The notes: a model not told the origin generated them from the letters alone. Counted from the stretch's first letter, positions 46,902-59,600 are shown. The stretch is 64,000 nucleotides of DNA from Marasmius tenuissimus (GCA_029532415.1 JAQOTA010000009.1:107560-171559), one strand, 5' to 3'. Numbers and translations are program-made.

Positions 46902-47158
46902 GGTAGTAAGAGGTTTAGAGATTGGTGTTGGATTTAGAAAAGACAGCATCAGCATGCGTCTAATCAACACAGGGAGCAGCCATCAAGGCGCTTTGCTCAA
47001 CGAGGAGCATTGGATCCTTAAGATCCGATGTCATCAAAGGACGTACATCAATGCCATAGATCGAGCACTCAATTAAGAGGTTGATGGCAACATGCAGGTC
47101 TAGCCTAGCTAGCCAATGACAGCGGCCTAGGGGCGCTCGTTATTGTAGTTGGGCTAAC

Positions 47159-47172
47159 CGGGGCCCATAACC
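47159..47172 (-). other. Primer-binding site of Copia C
   Basis: Directly inside the 5' LTR. On the minus strand it reads GGTTATGGGCCCCG, complementary to the anticodon side of initiator tRNA-Met, as in Drosophila copia. Confidence 0.75.
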
Positions 47173-47493
47173 TGATGAGCCGGCATGACGCCTAGCACAG
47201 AGGACTACAACATGGCTACACTACTACTTACCAGAGAGGAGTTTAGAGAGGTAGAGGTGAGACGTAGAAGCTCAAGCACACTGTAGATTCAAGTAGAGAA
47301 CTACGAGCTTATATACATGTAGATACAATAGAGTTACCATATAAGGATGACAATAGAAATTGTCCATATGAGCATAGTGAACAATGAAGTATAGAACAAT
47401 AGCAAATGCATTGTCCCGCATAATACAATGGCGGGAAGTATGAACTGGGACTTCGGATATACCGGGATCTAATAATAGTCCACAGATTCAACA
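47173..47493 (-). repeat. 5' LTR of Copia C
   Basis: 321 bp, nearly identical to 40332-40652; flanked outside by CTGGG. Confidence 0.92.
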
Positions 47494-47550
47494 CTGGGTA
47501 CAGCACAGTAGAGGGTGAGTAGAATGCTGCAGTGGTATGCAGTCTCAAAT

Positions 47551-47791
47551 TGGAGGATCACTCGGGGCTGCGGTGGGATGTAGGAACGTGAAAAGCGATG
47601 GCTTGGCAAGAAAAAGACATATACAGTAGATACTAGGCATCATAAGGTAAGGTATGTCAAGGGTTCATATCCTCCGTCCATTCTTCTGACCACCCTGGAA
47701 TGGCAAGACACGACAGGTCTATCTCCTTTCCCTGTGGCGGCGCCACGAAAGGGACATCCCAAGGTTGGAAAAACCAGTTGTCTCCGTGTTT
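47551..47791. other. Short intergenic stretch
   Basis: Nothing recognised. It is the 3' flank of the interrupted minus-strand host gene and the space up to the repeat zone split by Copia C. Confidence 0.4.
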
Positions 47792-47857
47792 TCATTCAAT
47801 GGCTGCGCCGTCTCTGATCCCCAGACGGATCAATTGGGCCTTCATGCTGTTGAGTGT
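47792..47857 (-). pseudogene. Terminal piece of the unknown minus-strand gene, cut off by Copia A1
   Basis: The last part of the exon that begins at 60313-60249. Removing A1 and one target duplication restores a phase-correct junction, followed by NSMKAQLIRLGIRDGAAIE and a TGA stop (47792-47794). See the entry at 60249-61208. Confidence 0.65.
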
Positions 47858-48116
47858 TGTTGAATCCGGACTACTGGATATATGGACCGTTGTATCGGGC
47901 CGCATCTCTGCTTCAATCGTTTCACTATGATCTATGCTATTCCTAGACACTCCTGTTATAGTAGCTACAGCCACCTCTGTATAGTATATAAGTAGATCTG
48001 TATCTACATGCAATACCAGTACTTTTACTACTCTCATTGCTGCCTCTTAAGCCTATCTCCAGGTGAGCTAGTCTGTCCCATGCTGCCACGGCGTGGGCAG
48101 GACCTCTGCCTCAACA
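47858..48116 (+). repeat. 5' LTR of Copia A1
   Basis: 259 bp, TGTTGAATCC...CTCAACA, TATA box AGTATATAAG near 47980. Followed directly by the primer-binding site GGTTATGGGCCCCGG (48117-48131). Most of the differences from the 3' LTR are unique to this copy. Confidence 0.92.
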
Positions 48117-48192
48117 GGTTATGGGCCCCGGTGCCCTGTCGATGTGCCCTGCAATGGCAGCTCTCTAGGATGTGCACCTTTACTGTGTGCTG

Positions 48193-48513
48193 TGTTGAAT
48201 CCGTGGACTATAATTAGATCCCGGTATATCCGAAGTCCCGGTTCATACTTCCCGCCATTGTATTATGCGGGACAATGCATTCGCTATTGTTCCATTTCTC
48301 ATTGTTCTATATGCTCATATGTACAATTCCTATTGTCGTCCCTATATGGTAGTTCTATTGTCTCTACATGTATATAAGCTCGTAGTTCTCTACATGAATC
48401 TACAGTGTGCTTGAGCTTCTACGTCTCGCCTCTACCTCTCTAAACTCCTCTCTGGTAAGTAGTAGTGTAGCCATGTTGTAGTCCTCTGCGCTAGGCGTCA
48501 TGCCGGCTCATCA
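48193..48513 (+). repeat. 5' LTR of Copia B
   Basis: 321 bp, TGTTGAATCCGTGG...GGCTCATCA, with TATATAAG at 48371-48378 as a likely core promoter. Differs from the 3' LTR only at 48212 (A against T). Confidence 0.95.
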
Positions 48514-48528
48514 GGTTATGGGCCCCGG
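48514..48528 (+). other. Primer-binding site of Copia B
   Basis: GGTTATGGGCCCCGG immediately after the LTR, complementary to the anticodon stem-loop part of initiator tRNA-Met. Priming from this internal site requires a cleaved tRNA half, as known for Drosophila copia. Confidence 0.75.
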
Positions 48529-48812
48529 TTAGCCCGACTACAATGACGAGCGCCTTAATGGCTGCTGTCAGCGACGAGCGCCCCTAGGCTGCTGTCATCG
48601 GCTAGCTAGGCTAGACCTGCATGTTGCCATCGACCTCTTAATTGAGTACTCGATCTATGGCATTGATGTACGTCCTTCGACGACATCGGATCTCAAGGAT
48701 CCAATGCTCCTTGTTGAGCATAGCGCCTTGATGGCCGCTCCCTGTGTTGATTAGACGCATGCTGATGCTGTCTTTTCTAGATCCAACACCAAACTCTAAA
48801 CCTCTTACTACC

Positions 48813-51800
48813 ATGTTCGACGTTAAGAAATACTTCTCTGGTCGCTTCGACGGCACCAACTTCAAACAGACCTACTACAGCGAGATGGAAGCTGTGTGCA
48901 AGACCCAAGGTCTTTACGGTCATCTCACTGGCCAAGAACCACGTCCCTCCATGCCCCTTGGCACTGTTACTAGCCCCGCAGGGGTTACTCCTGTCACCCG
49001 TGCCACCGTTCCTCCTGAGGAGCACGCTGCCTGGGTCAAGGAAAGTCTTGCTTGGGACAAGGAAGATCTCCAGCTCATGGGGATTATCCAGATCACCACC
49101 ACCAAGGAGGTCTTCGATCCGATCAAGGACATGAACGCCGAGAAAGCTTGGGAACAGCTGAATGACACCTACGGCGAGCCCACTTTGTCTGCCATCTATG
49201 GCGACTTTGTTAAACTCGTCTCTTTCAGACTCACCACCTCTCATCCCCAAGCCGGCATCGCCAAGTTCAAGTCCTACATCGAACGACTCTCCGAGGTAGG
49301 AGTGGTTCTCCCCGAGTTGATCAAATCCCTCTTGCTCATTGCCGCTATTCCTCCCGAATGGGACGCCGCCTCATCCAAATCCCTTCATGACTTTGTCAGG
49401 GATCCCGAGGATGACGACTGTATTACCATTGCGAAAGTACATGATGCTATCATGGTCGAGTACGAACGCCAGAACCCTCAGCTCGCCAACCGCCTCTCTG
49501 CGGTGAAGCGTGCTGGTAATCGTGAACCATCGTTCGGTCAGCAGCAGCGCCCGCAGCAGCAACGTCAGCAGCGTGGGTATCAGCAGCAGTCCAACACCCG
49601 TCCACCACAGCAGCAGCAACGCCCTCCTTCGAACCAGAACAAGGGTAAAAAGAAGAAGCAGCAGCGTGGTACCCGCGGTGGTATCAACCAGCACCAGGGT
49701 CCCGGCGACGCCGGCGGTAACAGCGGTAACAATCGGTCTCATGGTCACTCCCATCTTGCGTCCTACGCATCCGTCGTCGCTTCCCCTCCTCCTGTCCGTC
49801 CTTACTCCTCGATCACTGACCGCAGGGAACGTATTGCGTTGAACGCAGTCAACAACTCCTTGCGCGCCGAGATCGCCAGTGCCCCTCCTAGCCGTGCTAG
49901 AGGATCTCCGCCTCCAGCGCACTTCACTGGTCACTGGGACAAGTCTTGTGACAGCACCGTCGCTCCTGCTGTCAAGAAGAATCCGGCTGCTATGCAGTCC
50001 TTCACCGGCTTTAAGCCATCCGAGTCAGTATTTGATGATGTACGTGAGGCACGTTCACTTGCTGACAGACTTGGTGTCCCTAAGACGGCGCGGCATCTCA
50101 AACCGTTCGAACAGATCGTCACATCGGCCGCCAATCGTTCGCTCCAGGATCGTATCTCGAAGCCTGGTTCCTCGTCCAAGCGAGTTCTGGAGGACGATTC
50201 GGAAGATGAAGGAGCCGGATGTCCTTCTTCTACTTCTTCTAAACGTGCTCGCAGCACTGACCCTGATGAAGATGTAGAGATGGACTGGGGATCTGACGAT
50301 GGTATGGACGATATAACTTCGCTTTTCGGTAATGACGTTGACAACGATATTGCCGAAGCTGCAGGAGTTGAGGACGTCCCGGATGACGTCTCTCTTGGAT
50401 CGTTCCACGACGACAGGCAAGTACCATATCTTGACCTGCTTTCCCAAGCTGATGCAAACCTACAGCGCTGCTCTCAACTAGTTGGTATCAGTAGTGCGCG
50501 CGGTAGTCGTAGTGATCTGGTATCACTTGTAAATTTTTGCAATGCTATTTCGACCCACTTTGTGGGATGTACTCAATGTAAGGGAAAGAAAAGTGTGAAC
50601 AACGCACAGGGTTGGCTCCTTGATTCTGGTGCCTCCTCTCATTTCACGAACGATATGAATGACTTCGCTGAATATGAATCGCTTGATGGTCCTATCGTAA
50701 ATACTGCGAATAAGGGCAACCCTATACAGATCAAGGGTAAAGGCACTGTCTTCATTAAGCATAATGTTGAAGGACATGACGGGAAACTTACTGAGCGCGT
50801 TTCGTGTCTCTATCCTGTCTATTACATACCTCAATTGGACATACGTCTGCTATCCATGGGAGAGTTCCTTCAAGATGGTCTATCAATTCGTGGAAACGCG
50901 AAGAAGTTAGCCTTCTACTCATCACAGCGACGACAGTCGCTTGTTTCCTACCCTCATATGCCTGGTCAAACCATTTATTGGGTTCACTCGCGGAAAGCAT
51001 CTGCTGAGTCTTTAATGGCCAAGTCGGTCGTTTACAACGTCGACTACGATATTGAGCACAGACGCTTTGGGCATCCATCGGATAAAGCCCTGAATAAAGC
51101 TCGGAAACATACACAAGGTTTCCCACTTGACCTTAAGATGCCTACTAAGAAGACACCTCTGTGTCGTGGTTGTGCTGAAGGCAAGATGCATGAGAAATCG
51201 TTCCCCAACTCTACAACAAGAGCTTCTAAACCGTTTGAACGCATACATTCGGATTTGAAGTCGTACCCGGCTGAATCGTATCACCGGTACAAGTACTACA
51301 TCTCTTTTCTCGATGACTGCACGTCCTACGTTTGGACCTCCAAGCTCAAGACAAAAGTCGAGGCAGTACCCGCTTTGAGGGACTTCCTTACTATGGTCAA
51401 GACGCAATTCAATGCTGTTGTCAAGACCTGGATGTCTGATGAAGGGGGAGAATACAAAGGAGATAAGTTTGATGCAGTACTGAAAGAGTATGGGATCCAA
51501 AGGGATCAAAGCATACCGTATACACCACAGCAAAACGGTCGTGCTGAACGATTCAACAGGACTATTCATGAGAAGGCTGAAGCTCTTCGCTTTGAAGCTT
51601 GTATGCCTCAGTCCTGGTGGGAATTTTGCCATGTGCACGCCGTCCACCTCTACAATCGCACTCCTGTGCAACGTTTGAGCTGGAAAACTCCATTTGAAAT
51701 GCTTTACGGCGAAGCACCTGATGTTTCACATCTCCGAGTTATGGGTTGTGCAGCCTACGTCTTCATTCCTGAAGATCGTAGAAAGAATAAGCTCGCTCCT

Positions 51801-54152
51801 CGTAGTGAGTTGATGACTTTCATCGGCTACCAAGATGGGATGAAAGGCTTCCTTTTCATGCGAAGTAATAATTCTGTATTCAAAGGTAGCACTGCACTGT
51901 TCGATGAGACGCTGTACAATAAGTGTCCTGATGCCAAAACTCGTGGCTTCACACCTGTCGGTAGTGAACCATTTACTTTGGGTGAAAATCCCAACATTCC
52001 TTCGGAAGATGAAGACTCTGATGATGATGGTTTTGATACTCCATTACCAGATCTCAGACGTCGCTCCGAACCTTCTAAGAGATCAGAACCTCAGGTTGAC
52101 GAACCTGCAGGTGGCCCTGCGCCAGGGGATTTGCCACTCCCTCAATCTGGTCCTCCGACGCCTCCAGGCGAACCCGTCGTTCCTCCGCCTGCACCAGCAG
52201 CGGATGGTCCACGCCGGTCTTCGAGGCAGCGGTAGGGTACAACGCAACCTGGTAATATATTTGGTGAACAGCGGAACCCAAATAGACCCTCAGATATTAT
52301 TCGCGACTTAGAAAATAAGAATACTTGGAGAAACGTCACTGGAGATAAGAAACCTTCACATCCAGTTGATCGTCCTAGCTCTTCGCGATCTAGGAAAGGC
52401 AAAGGTGGTAAAAAGGGGATTCCTGGTCCACTTCCGCCTCCGCCTGCTCCAGAACCCAGTGGAAGCACTGAGTCGCATGAGGAAGATAGCGTAGTCAAAA
52501 GACTGACCCAAGAAGGGGGAGTAGGATTCGTGATTTACCTGTTGAACAATGCTGTTCCAGTTCACGATTTGCTTCCAACGTCCGATACTCCTGATTTCTC
52601 TAATATCAGAGAGTGGACACTCCGCGATATTCTAAAGTTGCCTGTTGAGCAACAGAAGGAATGGAAGAACACTTGCCACGAAGAACTTGAGGCACTTCGT
52701 AAACGCAAGGTCTTCGAACTCTGTGACTTGCCTAAAGGTCGCAAAGCCATCAGAAATAGATGGGTCTTCGACGTTAAGTCGAATGGTCGCAGAAAAGCGA
52801 GACTTGTTGCCAAGGGTTTCTCTCAAGTCGAAGGTGTCGACTTTGATGAGATCTTCTCACCAGTTGTTCGTTATGAGACTGTTCGTATGATGCTTGCTCT
52901 CGCAGCTCTCAAGAACTGGTATATCACTTCTGTTGATGTTAAGAACGCCTTCCTTTACGGCGATCTTGATGAGGAGATCTACATGGAACAACCTGAAGGC
53001 TTCAAAGTCAAGGGCCAAGAACGTAAGGTACTACGCCTGCGTTGTGCATTATATGGACTGAAGCAAGCTGCCCTTGAATGGTGGCGAACCCTCAGCTCGT
53101 CCATGGAAGTACTGGGCTTCAAACGCCTGACTTCTGATGCTGGACTCTTCATCTGCAAAGATCCGAAGAGTGGTGAAGTTGTGTATGCGATCATCTATGT
53201 TGACGATGCACTCTTCATGGGTCCTAACAAAGCTTTTGTTGACAAGAAGAAAGCCGAGTTCATGGCTCGATGGGAATGCCGCGATATGGGCGATGCTAGC
53301 GAGTTTCTCCGCATGAGCATTCGTCGCGAAGGCAATAAGATCATGATTGACCAGAAGGATTATCTCAAGAAAGTCCTTGAACGTTTCGGGATGCAGAATG
53401 CGAAAGGTGTTCCTACGCCTTTACCTGCTGGCTATGTGCCAACTCCCAACAATGGTCCAGTCAATCCTGCCATTCGCTCCAAGTTCCAGTCTGTGATTGG
53501 GTCGCTTCTGTATATTATGCTGGGCACACGTCCTGATATTGCCTACGCAGTTACAAAGCTTTCCCAGTTCTCTTCTAATCCAATGAAGGAACACCTCGAT
53601 AAAGCACTCTACATCTGCCGCTATCTTGCTGGCACATCAGATTATGCACTTGTCTACGATGGTGACTCTGATGGAGGTCTTCTTGCGTTCACAGACTCGG
53701 ATTGGGCTGCCGATCCTATCAAACGCCGTTCGATCACTGGCTACTTCTTCAAGTTAGCAGGCGGCATCTTCTCGTGGCAATCACATGCCCAGAAGACTGT
53801 AGCTCTTTCTTCTACTGAGGCTGAGTATATGGCACTGTCGGATTGCAGTCGTCAAGCCTCCTGGATAAGATTGCTACTCTCTGAACTTGGAATTGACTTA
53901 GGTCCTATTCCAATCTGCGGAGACAATCAAGGCTCTATCTTCATTGCATCTAATCCGGTTCAAGAACGCCGAACCAAGCACATCGATATTCGATATCATT
54001 ACATTCGATCGTGTGTTGAAGATGGCAAAGTCGAGTTGTTCTTCATCGAAGGAGTCTATAATCCCGCAGACATGTTTACGAAGAATCTCGGACATGAGAA
54101 GTTCTTACGGTTCAGAGGACACCTTGGACTTGAATTCTATTCGTCCACTTGA
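48813..54152 (+). CDS. Copia B gag-pol polyprotein with one in-frame TAG
   Basis: The likely start is the ATG at 48813 (MFDVKKYFSGRFDGTNF, good Kozak context ACCATGT); the frame is open upstream to 48744. It stays in one frame to the TGA at 54150-54152 except for TAG at 52233-52235, where the sister element C has AAG (Lys) in the linker between integrase and RT. Gag spans about residues 1-290, with a Gln/Lys-rich tail and no CCHC knuckle. HFVGCTQCKGKK precedes protease LLDSGASSHF (Asp about 604). Integrase has HRRFGH...CRGC, FLDDCTSY, MSDEGGEYK and GRAERFNR with 35 residues between the last two catalytic positions. RT has IYVDDALFMG; RNase H has SDWAADPIKRRSITG. Translation stops at TAG give gag-PR-IN only; RT-RNase H would need read-through. 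Confidence 0.93.
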
Positions 54153-54194
54153 TTCGCTCAGATGCGCTTTTCAGCTGCACTTAGCGAGGGGGTG

Positions 54195-54515
54195 TGTTGA
54201 ATCCGTGGACTATTATTAGATCCCGGTATATCCGAAGTCCCGGTTCATACTTCCCGCCATTGTATTATGCGGGACAATGCATTCGCTATTGTTCCATTTC
54301 TCATTGTTCTATATGCTCATATGTACAATTCCTATTGTCGTCCCTATATGGTAGTTCTATTGTCTCTACATGTATATAAGCTCGTAGTTCTCTACATGAA
54401 TCTACAGTGTGCTTGAGCTTCTACGTCTCGCCTCTACCTCTCTAAACTCCTCTCTGGTAAGTAGTAGTGTAGCCATGTTGTAGTCCTCTGCGCTAGGCGT
54501 CATGCCGGCTCATCA
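54195..54515 (+). repeat. 3' LTR of Copia B
   Basis: 321 bp, preceded by the polypurine tract AGCGAGGGGGTG (54183-54194) and followed by TGCTG. Confidence 0.95.
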
Positions 54516-54772
54516 TGCTGCCTATGATGATGCACTATTGTGGTCGTTGCACTCGATAACCATTGTGACTGCTTAATCGCTGTCGTGATGGGCAGACCGT
54601 TAACACCGGTTCTGGACCTGTGAAGTCGACATCTTCATTGATGTTTGACGATGGTGGACTGTGTCCTCAACAACGATTGATGGCTATCGCCATTGACCGT
54701 GCAGTGATTTCTTTTATCATTGCCTATGATGATGAACCTATGCTGATCGTTGTTTTATTACTCCAGATTGCT

Positions 54773-56667
54773 ATGGCTCCTGTTATGTCTACCCTTATCC
54801 CCACTGTTGAGGTCTTCAGCGGTGTCAACTGGCGCAAGTGGTCCAAGGGTCTTGGTACCTATGCCATGATCAACGAGTTCTACGACCATTACACCAACGA
54901 CAATCCTGAACCTGATGCACCCGAGAAACCTATTGAACCTTCAGAACCCAAGCCAACTACTTGCACTGTCACCGTTCCTGCTCGTGAAGGTGGAGAAGCT
55001 ACTCGGCATACAGAGACAGTTTCCCCGACCAATGAGCAGATGCAGCAGTATGGTAGGGACCTTGAGCAGTATGCTAAGGATTTGGAAAGGTACGAGAAGG
55101 ATCTTCTCAGGCACGAGAAGGACCATCGACATTGGAAGAAGTATGAATTCAAGGCCATGGGCGCACTACGTGCCACCACCACCATTGCCATGCAGAGTAT
55201 TATTGAGGACGATGATACGGCTTGGAACGCTTGGGAGAAGATCAAGGCTCGTTATGGTCAACAGACTTCTGTCTCTGTTTGGGCTGACTTCAAGTCGGTC
55301 ATGGAGTTTCGTTTGTCCGGTGGTAACCCCGTTCCCAAGATTGCCAGACTCGAACTTCTATTCGGCCAGCTCTCTGAAGCTCAGATCGAACTCCCTACCC
55401 TCGTCAAAGCCATGCTCCTCCTCTCTATCATTCCACAGTCATGGGCCAACGCTCGTGAATTCACTACCAATGGTACCTCGCCAGCTGAACTTACTTTCGA
55501 AGTGGCTCATGATGCCATCATTAACCACTACGAAGCTCGGAAACCCGTTCCTCTCGCGTCACGTATCTCTTCTGTCAAGAAGAAGGACAAGGACCCGAAG
55601 TTTAACTAACAGTCTAACCCTCCTTTGTCGTCATCTAACAACCAGTCTAAGAATGACAACAACCAGAAGAAGAAGAACAACCGACGTGGCAGGAAGAAGA
55701 AGGGTGATTCTCAGGACAACAAGAGTGACTCCTCTCACAAGGGTCATTCTCATATCGCTTCCCTCTCTCATTTGTCCATCTCCTCACCCCCCATCGTTCC
55801 TGATACTCCATCTGTCGTGCATCCCGCAGACCGATCCGGAATCCACTCCACATGCAGCGTTTCTCCGGTGCTACCTCGGGTGGTACTGTTTTTGAGAATG
55901 CTCAGGCTGCTCGCAGTCTTGCCGATTGTCTTGGTGTTCCCAAGTATGCCCACGTCCTTGAACCTATGGAACAGGGGTATGCAGCTGCTTCCTCTTCCTC
56001 CCTTGAGCATCATATTGATGGTCCCTCCTCTACTGCTCCACCTGCAAAGTGTGCTAAGAGCGTTGAGAGGGTTTATGACCTCTATGATTTCTTCTATGAG
56101 GACTCCGACTCTGAGCGTGAGGATCATATCACATTCAATGCAGTTGACAATTCCTTGCATACAGAGATTGCGAGTGGAAGTACCATGGACGTTGACAGTG
56201 AGATCGCAGATGCCACTGGTTTTTCCAACGATGTTGAGTACAATTCAGTCTCCATTGGATCTGAGGAATCTGACAATGACAGGCAAGTGCCTTATCTCAG
56301 TCTCTCATCTCACACTGATACAAACCTACAGTGCGCTGATCTTTTAGCCGCTTCTAAACATAGTCATTTGAGTATCATGTCCTGTATCAAATTTGTGCAA
56401 TATATTGGTGATCACTTTGCCACATGTGCCAATTGTAAGGGAAAGAGAGTGACTGGAAACTCACAAGAATGGATTGTCGATTCAGGTGCTTCATCGCACT
56501 TTACTTATGATCTTGAAGATTTTGCCGAGTATCAACCCATGAACAATGGACCGCAGCTAAACACTGCAAACAAGGACAACCCTATTCAAATTAAGGGGAA
56601 AGGGACTGTATTCATCAGTCATTCTGTTGAAGAATCTGACAGTTGTATGGAGGAACACATTACGTGA
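54773..56667 (+). pseudogene. Copia A1 gag and protease
   Basis: Gag begins near the ATG at 54773 (MAPVMSTLIPTVEVFSGVNW) and continues to 55609, where TAA replaces CAA of A2 (KFN then QQSN in A2). A Lys/Arg block KKKNNRRGRKKKGDSQ follows at 55672-55719. A frame change near 55840 separates it from the protease part, which has HFATCANCKGKR and IVDSGASSHFTYDL and ends in TGA at 56665-56667. The element cannot make a full gag-pol. Confidence 0.88.
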
Positions 56668-59600
56668 CTCTATCCTGTCTATTATGTTCCACTTCTGTCA
56701 ATTTGACTTCTCTCGCTTGGAGAATTCTTGCAAGGTGGTCTGCAAGTGCGCGGATCATGTAGCAAATTGGCTTTTTATCACAAGGGTCAACGCCAATCAT
56801 TGGTATCTTACCCGCTCACGCCTGGTCAAACCATTTTTTGGGTTAGCTTGCAGAAAGCCTCGGCTCGTAGCTTAATGGCCAAGTCAACAATGGATAAAGT
56901 TGACTACAAGACTCTACACAACAGATGTTTCGGACATTGTTCAGACAAAGCTCTGGATAAAGCTCGGAAGCATAATAAGAACTTCCCAGAATTCAACCAA
57001 AAGCTGAAGAAAACCCAGATATGCTGAGGATGTGCAGAAGGAAAGATGCACTCCAGATCATTCCCTGACTCCACTACCTGTGCCTCGGAACCCTTCAAGA
57101 AAATCTACTCTGACCTCAAACAATTCCCCACTGAGTTGTACCACAAATACAAATGGTAAATGTCGTTTGTTGACGGCTGTACTTCACATGGCTGGACAAT
57201 GCTCATGCGACGCAAATCTGACTCTGTCAAAATGCTCCATGACTTTATTGCTATGGTGAAGATACAATTTGGTGTCAATATCAAGGAATGGATGTCCAAT
57301 GGAGGGGGAGAGTACAAATCAGGTGAATTCGATGATGTACTGAAGGAGCATGGTATCAAGATTCTGGCTAGTATTCCATACATGTTGGAACAGAACGGTT
57401 ATGCAGAACAGTTCAATCGGACCATTGTCGAGAAAGCTCAAGCTCTTCGCTTTGATGCTTGCCTTCCACCTTCTTGGTGGGAATTCTGTGTGTTGCACGC
57501 CGTTGCACTTCACAATCGGACGCCGTCCCAGCGTTTATGTTGGTTGACCCCACATGAGAAGTTGCATGGCAGTGCACCGGATGTTTTGGATCTTCGAGTC
57601 TTCGGATGTGCAGCGTATGCGTTTATTCCGGAAAAGCGTTGAGTTAACAAGTTATCTCCACGTTCGGAACTGATGACCTTTATCAGTTATCAGGAAGGCA
57701 TGAAAGGATATGTCTTTATGAAGATGTCCAATAATGCTATCTTCAAAAGCGCTACTGCTCTGTTTGATGAAAACTTGTTCCCGAAATGTTCTGATAAGAA
57801 ACCTCGTGGCTTTACCCTGGTGGGTGAAATCCCTGAAATACCGCCGGTATTGGGTGAAAATCCCAACTTCTCTTTGGATAGTGATGATGATTCATCTGAT
57901 GACAATCTTTATCCTCCTGAGAACCTTCCAAAGCGATCGGAATCTCCTCATGACAATGATGGAGATAGTCCTGTACCTCAGGGTAAACGTCAACACTCTG
58001 ATCCTGATCCTCCGTTCCAGCCTCCCAGGCCACCTACACCTGTGGGTGGTAAAGAGCAGTCTCCGCCGCCAAGGCGTTCAGGCAGGAAACAGACGGGTAC
58101 TAAGCAACCTGATAACGTATTTGGTGAACAACGAGACCCAAATAATCCCTCGCGCATTGTGCGTGATATGGAGAAAAATTCTACATGGAGAGATGCCACG
58201 GGTGATAGAGAACCCATGGATCCGCCTACTACTCGTAGGAGAGGCAGACCTAGAAAGGTTCCTGGGACTAATCGTGCCAGTCTGTCTACCATGTGTAACT
58301 CCAGGGGGAGTCAGCCCGATAGCTTAGTGCAACAATTATCCCAGGAAGGGGGAGTAGGTTCCGTGATTTATCTGTTAAATCGGGCAGTTCCTATTCACGA
58401 TGACCTCACCAATATGTCTAATGTTCGAGAGTGGACTCTCCGTGACATACTGAAGCCGCCAGCTGAGCAGCAGAGAGAATGGAAGGCCACTTGCCGCGAT
58501 GAACTAGAGGCTCTTCGCAAGCGCAAGGTCTTCGAATTGGTTGACCTACCTAAAGGTCGCAAGGCTGTCAAGAATAGATGGGTGTTTGACGTTAAGTCAG
58601 ATGGTCGAAAGAAAGCCTGACTTGTTGCCAAGGGTTTCTCTCAAGTCGAAGGTGTCGACTTTGATGAGATCTTCTCACCAGTTGTACGGTTTGAAACTGT
58701 ACGGATGATGCTCACACTAGCAGCTCTCAAAAACTGGCACATTCAGGCATTGGATGTGAAGAACGCCTTTCTTTATGGTGAACTTAAAGAAGAGATCTAA
58801 ATGGATCAACCTGAAGGTTTCAAGGTTAAGGGTCAGGAAGGCAAAGTCTATCGCCTTCGCCATGCATTATATGGACTGAAGCAAGCCGCTTTTGAGTGGT
58901 GGCGTGCCCTCAGCTCGTCCATGGAAGTAATGGGCTTTAAACACTTAACTTCCGATGCAGGTCTCTTTATCTGTAAAGATTGTGAGACTGGTGAAGAATG
59001 TATCGCTTTGATCTATGTCGACGATGCATTATTCCTTGGACCCAACAAAGCCTTTGTCAATAAGAAGAAAGCCGAGTTTATGGCTCGTTGGGAATGCCGT
59101 GATTTGGGAGAAGCTAAGAAGTTCTTGCGCATGTGTATCCAACACAAAGGCCGTAAAATCCTTCTTGACCAGACCGACTACTTGAAGAAGGTCTTGAAGC
59201 GATTTGGCATGCAGAATGCAAAAGCAGTGGATACTCCTCTTCCCGCCGGCTATATTCCACAACCCAACAAAGGTCCTGTTGATCCCAAACGTCGCGCTCG
59301 ATATCAATCAGTGATTGGATTGCTTTTGTATATCATGCTTGGCACTCGTCCAGATATTGCCTACGCTGTTACAAAGCTTTCTCAATTCTCTGCTAATCCA
59401 TTGGAGGATCACCTGAAGAAAGCGCTTTATATTTGCCGCTATCTTGCAGGAACTCCAGACTATGCATTGGTCTATGATGGAGCCTCTGACGGAGGTTTAC
59501 TAGCATTCACTGATTCAGATTGGGCTGCTGATCCTATCAAGCGTCGGTCAATCACAGGCTATTTCTTCAAATTGGCAGGTGGCATCTTCTGTTGGCAATC

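Larger units (their letters stand above)
40332..47493 (-). mobile_element. Copia element C (B family), degenerate, with nested solo LTR
   Basis: A 7,162-bp minus-strand element with 321-bp LTRs at both ends and target duplication CTGGG (40327-40331 and 47494-47498). An 875-bp solo LTR of another family (43835-44709) plus its 5-bp duplication accounts for the extra length relative to element B (6,323 bp). Point mutations interrupt the polyprotein. Confidence 0.93.
48193..54515 (+). mobile_element. Near-intact Copia element B nested in A1
   Basis: 6,323 bp with 321-bp LTRs that differ at one base, target duplication TGCTG (48188-48192 and 54516-54520), primer-binding site, polypurine tract and a single long polyprotein broken by one TAG. 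It is the best-preserved retrotransposon of the window apart from D. Confidence 0.95.

Noticed and set aside
47858..48116. Solo LTR of the A family
   Set aside because: A primer-binding site and leader follow it, and the matching 3' LTR with the same AGTGT duplication lies at 59990-60248, so it is the 5' LTR of A1.
55600..55860. Programmed frameshift between gag and pol in Copia A1
   Set aside because: A2 reads through the same region without the shift, and A1 also has TAA at 55607, so these are lesions.
55768..56347. Basic and Leu-rich ORFs on both strands near the A1 protease
   Set aside because: Other-frame shadows of the degenerate gag-protease region.
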